Positions 5,518 through 10,206 of a stretch of DNA of 10,206 nt are shown here, in pieces (position 1 is the first letter of the stretch; each line of letters starts with the position of its first letter). The DNA is from Planctomycetaceae bacterium (GTDB lineage Bacteria > Planctomycetota > Planctomycetia > Planctomycetales > Planctomycetaceae): assembly GCA_020426085.1 (NCBI GenBank), contig JAGQQP010000102.1, positions 1 through 10,206 of the forward strand. The letters are read 5' to 3'. Below the pieces are notes generated by a model that saw only the letters and a list, made by a program, of their open reading frames with translations, did not search any database and was not told the origin of the DNA. A program made the translations under genes and the position numbers.

Positions 5518-6804
5518 ATGCAACGCATGTTACCCCTGTTCTTCACAGTTTTGCCACTTCTGCTGACAGCCTGTTCTGATCAATCAAAATCCGAGTCACA
5601 GATTCAAAACGGAACCAGCGATTCTGCCGTCACTACGACTGACGCCGGTAAGGCGTCTGATCAGATTACCCCCGCAGATCAGAGCCTCTCAGCACACAGT
5701 CGCGAGTTATTTGACTGGTTTGACACTTTGGGTGTTCCCAACCTCGATGATCGGAAATATCTGCGGCTCTATAAGGGAACCTATCAGACACTAAGAGACG
5801 ACAAAGAAAAACCTCAATATACGAATGTGTTTTTACTTGTGTCTACTGAATCTGAAAAGAAGACCTTCACCCTCGGTATGCGTACCGTAACCTACTCGAA
5901 TGAGTCATCTAACATTCTCACAGGAGAGCTTTATGAATTCAAAGAAGTCGATCTTAGAAAAGACGTGATCCGAAGACTGAAGTACTTACGCTCGCTCACC
6001 CCGGAAGAAGACCGCCTGAGGCATATTGGCAGAATGTCAAGAGAGCTGGTAGAACTGTTCATTCTCGCCCGTGGATGTTATGGTGCCGGGCTCAATGAGG
6101 AGGCAGAAGAACTCATGACCTACATGTCTGAGACACCTGATTTAAAGACACAGGAACCGCCGGGAAAGAAAGGCCTCCAAAATGCTTTAGCGGAGGAAAT
6201 GGCTTATTCCTTCATGTGGAGCACGATACTTGACTTCAGAGATCCAAAAATACCACGCATAGAATTGCTGCAGCGTTTTCGCGAAATTGCAAAAAATTAT
6301 CCCCAAAGCTCTTATGCGGTACGCGCCAGAGAGTCAGCAGAAATTCTTACCCGGATGATTCAGGAAGACGAAGTACATGCACAGAAAAAGATCAGACCTC
6401 TGGAAGAAATGACAGTCCGCGAACAGGTGGCAGAACTGATCTTTCAGCTGCGTGATCAAAATGCAACCCAACACAGCCAGCCAGGTTCGTGTAATATATT
6501 TCATGACCCACGAGATGGGGGCTGGCTTTCTCAAAAGGTGGAAGGCAAAGGAAGTCCCGCCACGCAACTGGTAAAATTGGGGGACGTCGCTTTGGAACAG
6601 TTGATCGATGCCGTCGATGACAACAGCTTCACACGCTGTGTCGGATATCATAGAAACTTTTATTTTTCACATCATGTCATTCGTGTTGGCGATTGCTGCC
6701 AGACCATCATCGATCGTATTCAACCGACGGGAAGACGCTTTGATATTGAAGGTGATCCTCAACGCGCTAAAGCAGCCATGAAAGTCTGGTACCTGGGAAA
6801 CTGA
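5518..6804 (+). CDS. Lipoprotein of unknown function with HEAT/TPR-like C-terminal half
   Basis: Encodes 428 residues. AAGGAG (5506-5511) lies 6 bp before the ATG. Residues 1-19 are a lipoprotein signal peptide with a clean lipobox (LLTAC, Cys19), followed by a Ser/Thr/Asp-rich linker to about residue 58. The middle (about 60-155) looks like a mixed beta domain. From about 160 it is mostly helical, with a TPR-like element around YPQSSYAVRARESAEIL (261 onward). Near 350-400 is a HEAT-like unit (LVKLGDVALEQLIDAVDD) followed by a Cys/His-rich stretch (Cys374, His378, His385, His386, Cys393, Cys394). I recognise the GD-A-L-LI-A-DD pattern from uncharacterised planctomycete proteins but no named family. 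A truncated paralogue of its 3' end lies at 2519-2620. The LRR lipoprotein gene follows after 132 bp. Confidence 0.8.
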   Translation: MQRMLPLFFTVLPLLLTACSDQSKSESQIQNGTSDSAVTTTDAGKASDQITPADQSLSAHSRELFDWFDTLGVPNLDDRKYLRLYKGTYQTLRDDKEKPQYTNVFLLVSTESEKKTFTLGMRTVTYSNESSNILTGELYEFKEVDLRKDVIRRLKYLRSLTPEEDRLRHIGRMSRELVELFILARGCYGAGLNEEAEELMTYMSETPDLKTQEPPGKKGLQNALAEEMAYSFMWSTILDFRDPKIPRIELLQRFREIAKNYPQSSYAVRARESAEILTRMIQEDEVHAQKKIRPLEEMTVREQVAELIFQLRDQNATQHSQPGSCNIFHDPRDGGWLSQKVEGKGSPATQLVKLGDVALEQLIDAVDDNSFTRCVGYHRNFYFSHHVIRVGDCCQTIIDRIQPTGRRFDIEGDPQRAKAAMKVWYLGN

Positions 6805-6862
6805 TGGAATTCGCGTTCCCGTCCGGGGTTCCAGAAACCGTGAACTGCTGACGCTGTTAAAG
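6730..6862 (+). repeat. Direct repeat copy B (~133 bp, partner at 2546-2678)
   Basis: This copy covers the end of the intact 428-residue lipoprotein gene and the first ~58 bp of the gap behind it. It stops about 15 bp before the candidate promoter of the LRR gene. Weak similarity may continue through the promoter (TATGATCAGG here, CCTGATCCGG in copy A). Confidence 0.85.
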
Positions 6863-6873
6863 TGAGACTGTCG

Positions 6874-6882
6874 TGCTATGAT
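6874..6882 (+). promoter_or_regulatory. Candidate extended -10 promoter of the LRR lipoprotein gene
   Basis: TGCTATGAT fits TGnTATnAT, with TATGAT matching the -10 consensus at five of six positions. A start near 6889 would leave a leader of about 48 bp. If real, the LRR gene can be expressed apart from the preceding lipoprotein gene, after which no terminator is visible. Confidence 0.4.
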
Positions 6883-6936
6883 CAGGAGAACATTATCAGA
6901 ATCTGCTTTTGTTCGTTTTGAATCGAAGGTTACATC

Positions 6937-8349
6937 ATGAATCACTTGAGACAAGCCCGAGACCTGGTGAATGGTTTGGCACTGATCGGATTGCTTCTGG
7001 TATCAATTGGATGTGAAAAAGGGCCCGATCGGCCCGTAAAAATTCCAAAGACGATCAACGATGGCCGCATCAGCGGTACTTCCGAGGTGAAAATAGACCT
7101 CTCCGATGACTCCCTGCATCTCTTCCCGACTGATACCAAGGTAACCTGGCTGAATATTTCCGATAACTCTCTTTCTGAATTATCGCCTGAGATTGGAAAT
7201 CTCAAGAATCTGACCTGGTTGAATGTCTCTGACAATAATATTCGCTATTTACCAGATGAAATCGGAAATCTCAGTCAGTTGAAAGAACTGGATCTGTCGG
7301 AAAACAAACTCATGCGGCTGGATCCGGAATTTGGTCAGCTATCGAGTCTGGAAAGGCTGAACCTTTCCAGCAACTGGCTCAAAACGCTGCCTCCTGAATT
7401 TGGGATGCTGGAAAACCTGCGCGATCTCAATCTCGATTCCAATTCCATTGCCTCACTGCCTCCGGTATTCGAAAAACTCCATCAGTTAAACAGCCTCTCT
7501 ATGAATGGTAATGAGATGGTTACGGTGACGGATTCCATTGGAGGTCTCAAAAAACTGCGGTATCTGTATGCCTTTAAAAACAGGATCAAAGAACTTCCAC
7601 CGCAGATCGGCAATCTGGAAAACTTAGAGATGCTGGATCTCAAAGAAAATCAGATCGAGTTCCTGCCCTCTGAAATTGGAAATCTCAGGAATCTGAAGAG
7701 ACTGGATTTATTTAAGAATCATCTGACTTCTCTGCCACCTGAAATCGGAAAGCTGAAAAACCTGAAGGATCTGAACCTGATGCATAACGATCTCACCTCG
7801 CTGCCAAATGAGTTTGGGGACCTCACGGGTTTAGAGAAACTGTCGCTGCAAAACAATAATCTGACATCCATTCCCGCCTCAATCATTCGGCTTAAAAAGA
7901 TCCCTGAACTTAATCTTCGAAGCAATCAACTTAGTTCACTCCCACCGGAGTTTGGCAATCACCTGTCTCTGGGAGGGCTTTTTCTGGATCAAAATCAATT
8001 TACTTCGATCCCGCCGGAAATCTGGAAACTCCAGAATCTGGAGAGGCTCTCTTTCGCTGATAACCAGATCACTGAGTTGCCTGCCGAAATCGGGCGTCTC
8101 AAGAAATTGAGGTCTTTAGATCTGATTGGAAATCCGATCAAACAGTTACCACCGGAAATCAGTCAACTGACCAGTCTGAGCTCATTTTCGTTTGATGATC
8201 CGACTCTCTCTGACCTGAATCATCTGAAGCCACTCAAGAATCTGGAATACCTGAGTTTTGGTTTTCATGGAACGCTGAAAGTAGACTCCAACGAAATCAA
8301 AAAAATGTTTCCGAACTGTAAAGTCAGATTCAACAAATATGAAAAATAA
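6937..8349 (+). CDS. Lipoprotein with a regular leucine-rich-repeat array
   Basis: Encodes 470 residues. The ATG at 6937 has GAAGG 7 bp upstream. The N-terminus is an export signal ending in LVSIGC, with Cys26 as the likely lipidated residue. A short linker and one capping strand (about 49-65) lead into the LRR array at residues 69-413. The array is followed by a degenerate closing cap (414-470) without Asn-ladder residues. The repeats follow LxxLxLxxNxLxxLPxEIGxLxx, the 23-residue type also seen in plant Ras-group-related LRR proteins and many planctomycete secreted proteins. There is no kinase, GTPase or protease domain. It probably forms an arc that binds a protein or glycan ligand at the envelope. 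It follows the 428-residue lipoprotein in the same direction, and its 3' end is 27 bp from the convergent DUF1569 gene. Confidence 0.9.
   Translation: MNHLRQARDLVNGLALIGLLLVSIGCEKGPDRPVKIPKTINDGRISGTSEVKIDLSDDSLHLFPTDTKVTWLNISDNSLSELSPEIGNLKNLTWLNVSDNNIRYLPDEIGNLSQLKELDLSENKLMRLDPEFGQLSSLERLNLSSNWLKTLPPEFGMLENLRDLNLDSNSIASLPPVFEKLHQLNSLSMNGNEMVTVTDSIGGLKKLRYLYAFKNRIKELPPQIGNLENLEMLDLKENQIEFLPSEIGNLRNLKRLDLFKNHLTSLPPEIGKLKNLKDLNLMHNDLTSLPNEFGDLTGLEKLSLQNNNLTSIPASIIRLKKIPELNLRSNQLSSLPPEFGNHLSLGGLFLDQNQFTSIPPEIWKLQNLERLSFADNQITELPAEIGRLKKLRSLDLIGNPIKQLPPEISQLTSLSSFSFDDPTLSDLNHLKPLKNLEYLSFGFHGTLKVDSNEIKKMFPNCKVRFNKYEK
7141..8175 (+). repeat. Array of 15 exact 69-bp (23-residue) LRR units
   Basis: Unit starts fall at residues 69, 92, 115 and so on to 391 with no insertion or deletion. 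Most carry the core LPxEIGxL. The sixth (LNSLSMNGNEMVTVTDSIGG) and seventh deviate most. DNA identity between units is limited, so this is an old protein-level repeat rather than a recent tandem expansion. Confidence 0.9.
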
Positions 8350-8376
8350 AACTCGTTAACGTGACCAGCGAAAGCT

Positions 8377-8847
8377 TTACGCCGATTCTGTATTGGGTTC
8401 CAGAAACCGCAGATGATGGGCGGCGTGAGTCGTATAAACTTTTTCCAGGGTTTCGGGGTCGAGGCGTCCGAAACCGGGATGGGGTGCGTAGGGTCCTGGA
8501 TGGGCTTTGTAGCGGGTCACGCTCGCTGCGAATTTTTCTGCTTCTTTCGCGTCCTCCAGATCGCCGGACGGAACAAAAATCGGAGACGTGGGAATGCCCT
8601 GCGGGGAATCGCCTTTTAGCAAGCGGGGTAACAGAATGCGTCGCATTAGCGGTCGCAGCGGTGCGAACAGGGAGAGCCAGAGCGGATAGCCGTCGACCCC
8701 CGGATCTTGCACCAGAGTCAGATGCCGACAGATCTGGGCCAGATTCCACTTGCCCCGCTGCGTGTAACCGGTCTGCAACAGGGACTGAACTTCATCGACG
8801 GCGTCTTCCAATCGGTTGAACTGCAGCTCGCGTAAATCTTCAATCAT
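8377..8847 (-). CDS. DUF1569 / DinB-superfamily protein
   Basis: Encodes 156 residues from ATG 8847, with GGGG (8861-8858) about 10 bp upstream; a TTG one codon earlier is possible. The protein shows the DUF1569 layout. An N-terminal helix is followed by KWNLAQICRHL (His42), a middle region with LLPRLLKGDSPQGIPTSP, and a C-terminal HAAHHLRFLEP (His141, His144, His145). DinB-like four-helix bundles use three such His residues to hold a metal, and related proteins act as thiol transferases, but the DUF1569 function is not established. It is cytoplasmic, with no signal peptide. It looks richer in G+C than the genes to its left, is convergent with the LRR gene and divergent from the channel gene. 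Confidence 0.85.
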   Translation of the reverse strand: MIEDLRELQFNRLEDAVDEVQSLLQTGYTQRGKWNLAQICRHLTLVQDPGVDGYPLWLSLFAPLRPLMRRILLPRLLKGDSPQGIPTSPIFVPSGDLEDAKEAEKFAASVTRYKAHPGPYAPHPGFGRLDPETLEKVYTTHAAHHLRFLEPNTESA

Positions 8848-8911
8848 CAATCCATTTCCCCTTTGTCTGTTATGGGGAACAGCACATACTCACCGTTCTT
8901 CTGTTGCAACA

Positions 8912-8964
8912 CCCGTTTTCAGACAGTCACAGTATTAATCTTTTCGCTTCTTTTCTGAAACGGG
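8912..8964. repeat. Imperfect inverted repeat in the DUF1569/channel divergent gap
   Basis: CCCGTTTTCAGA (8912-8923) pairs with TCTGAAACGGG (8954-8964) with one unpaired base and a 30-base loop. It lies 65 bp upstream of the DUF1569 start and about 200 bp upstream of the channel start. The role is unknown. The 323-bp gap 8848-9170 contains this, the repeat at 9016-9059, a TATAAT box and no convincing gene. Confidence 0.4.
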
Positions 8965-9015
8965 GAGACCAGAATTTCTTGCATTTTTTGCCAGAAAGGA
9001 GAAAGTATCCATTTC

Positions 9016-9059
9016 CCGCAGATTGAACAATCAGAAATGTGGACATTCGCAATCTGCGG
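9016..9059. promoter_or_regulatory. Perfect 10-bp stem-loop with a competing inner hairpin upstream of the channel gene
   Basis: CCGCAGATTG (9016-9025) and CAATCTGCGG (9050-9059) are exact reverse complements. The left arm's GATTG (9021-9025) could instead pair with the nearby CAATC (9028-9032), and AATGTGGACATT inside the loop is itself a dyad. The structures exclude one another, as in attenuators. The nearest -10-like box lies downstream at 9096, so the element may not be transcribed with the gene and could instead be an operator. Confidence 0.35.
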
Positions 9060-9095
9060 TTTGAGAATTTTGAGGATAGGCGTTCTAACAACCCG

Positions 9096-9101
9096 TATAA
9101 T
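9096..9101 (+). promoter_or_regulatory. Candidate -10 box of the ion-channel gene
   Basis: A perfect TATAAT lies about 70 bp before the TTG start. The best -35 look-alike, TTGAGG (9070-9075), is 20 bp away, which is too long for a standard promoter, and no TG extension is present. Confidence 0.35.
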
Positions 9102-9158
9102 GACGGAGGAACGAGATAAAGCTCGCACCGCATTCCGTCTGACTCTCTGGTCTCATTT

Positions 9159-9162
9159 AGGA
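9159..9162 (+). promoter_or_regulatory. Ribosome-binding site supporting the TTG start of the channel gene
   Basis: AGGA lies 8 bp before the TTG at 9171-9173. An in-frame TGA at 9168-9170 stands directly before that TTG, so translation cannot begin further upstream. A signal peptide begins right after the TTG. Confidence 0.55.
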
Positions 9163-9170
9163 TCACTTGA

Positions 9171-10206
9171 TTGACAAACACGTATCTATTTCGGTTGTTC
9201 TCGTCTGTAGGACTGCTGGTCTCAATTTTAACAATATCCGGCTCTGCGCAAGACATTCTCCCTGATACACCTGTTCCTGGCAACTCTCTAACACAATCGG
9301 TCCCTTCTTCGTCTGTCATAGCCCAGACAGATAAGCTACTGAAAGCTCCCGTCCCTGTTGGAGCAACTGATGCAGATCGTCTCCCGAAATCCACTCTGGT
9401 CGAAGACCCCAAACCGGAACTGAAACGCCCCGCCAGTCCGGGAGAGGCGACTGAAGTGCAGATAATGATCTACGTCATTGATATTGATGAAATCAACTCC
9501 GCTGACCAGAGTTTTGCTTCCAGCGTCTATTATGAAGCTCGCTGGAATAATCCCTTACTGCTACATCAGGGCCCCGGTCCGCTGCACGTCGATTTGACAA
9601 AAATCTGGAATCCGCGTCTGACCATCGTAGGCCAGCAGAATGCCTGGAAGTCATATCCCGAAACCGCAGAAATTCTTCCGGACGGAACTGTCATTTATCG
9701 ACAGAAGGTCTGGGGACATTTTTCTCAGCCCTTGAATCTGCGCGACTTTCCCTTTGATCGGCAGGAACTTTCCCTCCAGCTGGTGTCACCAGGAATGACC
9801 GAGAATCAGGTGGTCATGGTTCCGCTGGTCGATCAACTGGGCAGGACTTCTAAACTTGCAAGACGATTCTCCCTGCCCGACTTTGATATCCTTTCATTTC
9901 AGGCGAAAGCCGCCCCCTATTATCCCGACCAGAGACCCATTGGCGTCGCTGGTTTTGAAATGAAAATTCAGGTTGCACGACAACCTGATTATTACATCAT
10001 GAAAGTCATTCTCCCGTTATGCCTGATTGTGATCATGTCCTGGCTGCCCCGCTGGCTGAATCCGGAACAGTCGGGAACGAATATCGGCATCTCGACGTCA
10101 GCATTTCTGACGCTGGTCGCTTATCTGTTTGCGATTACGGTGCTACTGCCCCGCATTTCCTATATCACGCGCATTGATCGGTTCATCATGCTGTCGACTC
10201 TTACTG
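9171..10206 (+). CDS. Pentameric ligand-gated ion channel subunit (Cys-loop receptor family), 3' end outside the window
   Basis: 345 codons are visible from the TTG start. Residues 1 to about 27 are a signal peptide (hydrophobic [15 protein letters not shown]). A Pro/Asp-rich linker of about 65 residues follows. From about 94 the extracellular beta-sandwich begins ([14 protein letters not shown]). It has the family landmarks IWNPRL and [13 protein letters not shown] (Arg191 to Asp196), the latter being the Cys-loop position, which lacks the two cysteines as in other prokaryotic members. [18 protein letters not shown] (274-291) is M1. [19 protein letters not shown] (304-322) is the pore-lining M2. 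[12 protein letters not shown] leads into M3, where the window ends. Subunits should assemble as pentamers in the inner membrane with the ligand site facing the periplasm. The ligand is unknown. It is closer to the ELIC/GLIC type than to eukaryotic receptors. Confidence 0.93.
   Translation, partial: MTNTYLFRLFSSVGLLVSILTISGSAQDILPDTPVPGNSLTQSVPSSSVIAQTDKLLKAPVPVGATDADRLPKSTLVEDPKPELKRPASPGEATEVQIMIYVIDIDEINSADQSFASSVYYEARWNNPLLLHQGPGPLHVDLTKIWNPRLTIVGQQNAWKSYPETAEILPDGTVIYRQKVWGHFSQPLNLRDFPFDRQELSLQLVSPGMTENQVVMVPLVDQLGRTSKLARRFSLPDFDILSFQAKAAPYYPDQRPIGVAGFEMKIQVARQPDYYIMKVILPLCLIVIMSWLPRWLNPEQSGTNIGISTSAFLTLVAYLFAITVLLPRISYITRIDRFIMLSTLT

Noticed and set aside
7189..7203. A perfect hairpin GAGATT-GGA-AATCTC within the LRR gene
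   Set aside because: It is simply the codons for EIGNL, a recurring LRR motif; similar dyads recur at other repeats.
7141..8175. Regular 69-bp periodicity considered as a CRISPR or tandem DNA repeat
   Set aside because: The period reflects 23-residue LRR units inside one long reading frame. DNA identity between units is low and there are no constant repeats with unique spacers.
8395..8409. GGGTTCCAGAAACCG is identical to 6826-6840, suggesting a third copy of the duplicated flank
   Set aside because: At 8395-8409 it encodes, on the other strand, the conserved RFLEP end of the DUF1569 protein, and the match stops at both edges. It is probably chance.
8927..9412. A 161-codon minus-strand frame across the channel gene's 5' end
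   Set aside because: The plus strand there encodes the channel signal peptide and linker in a continuous frame. The minus frame has no domain or ribosome-binding site.

Overview
The window looks like a piece of a Planctomycetota chromosome, probably from the Gimesia/Planctomyces side of Planctomycetaceae. This is inference from gene content: secreted leucine-rich-repeat lipoproteins, a planctomycete-style small antitoxin, an exported SGNH hydrolase with an Ala/Lys-rich spacer, a DUF1569 protein and a bacterial pentameric ligand-gated ion channel (pLGIC). Base composition looks moderate (about half G+C by eye). Several starts are GTG or TTG, and Shine-Dalgarno matches vary from strong to absent. 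I see no tRNA, rRNA, CRISPR array or intact insertion sequence.

Layout: (1) 1-113 is the last 36 codons of a protein ending in a membrane anchor, followed by a compact hairpin. (2) 231-1990 holds two divergent housekeeping-type genes, an exported SGNH/GDSL hydrolase (minus) and an HpcH/HpaI-family class II aldolase (plus), with about 150 bp of promoter space between them. (3) 2040-2812 is a gene graveyard. An intact 69-codon Phd/YefM-type antitoxin is followed by only the frameshifted C-terminal end of a MazF/PemK toxin. Next comes the last ~26 codons of a second copy of the 428-residue lipoprotein found further right. Two strong inverted repeats lie in the same stretch.

(4) 2813-8349 is a cluster of exported, mostly unrecognised proteins around a 233-bp divergent promoter region. 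Leftwards run an ankyrin-like secreted protein and a degenerate LRR lipoprotein, 24 bp apart and probably one operon. Rightwards run a 428-residue lipoprotein with a HEAT/TPR-like C-terminus and a lipoprotein carrying 15 exact 23-residue LRRs. All are built from interaction repeats and carry export signals, so a cell-envelope recognition or scaffold role is reasonable but unproven. (5) 8377-8847 (minus) encodes a DUF1569/DinB-superfamily protein. (6) 9171 to the window edge (plus) encodes a pLGIC subunit, seen through the signal peptide, extracellular domain, M1, M2 and the start of M3. It starts at TTG and has a structured upstream region.

The most notable points are the broken toxin beside an intact antitoxin, the ~133-bp duplication (2546-2678 and 6730-6862) that exposes a decayed paralogue, the divergent repeat-protein lipoprotein cluster, and the channel gene with its unusual leader, linker and pore mouth.
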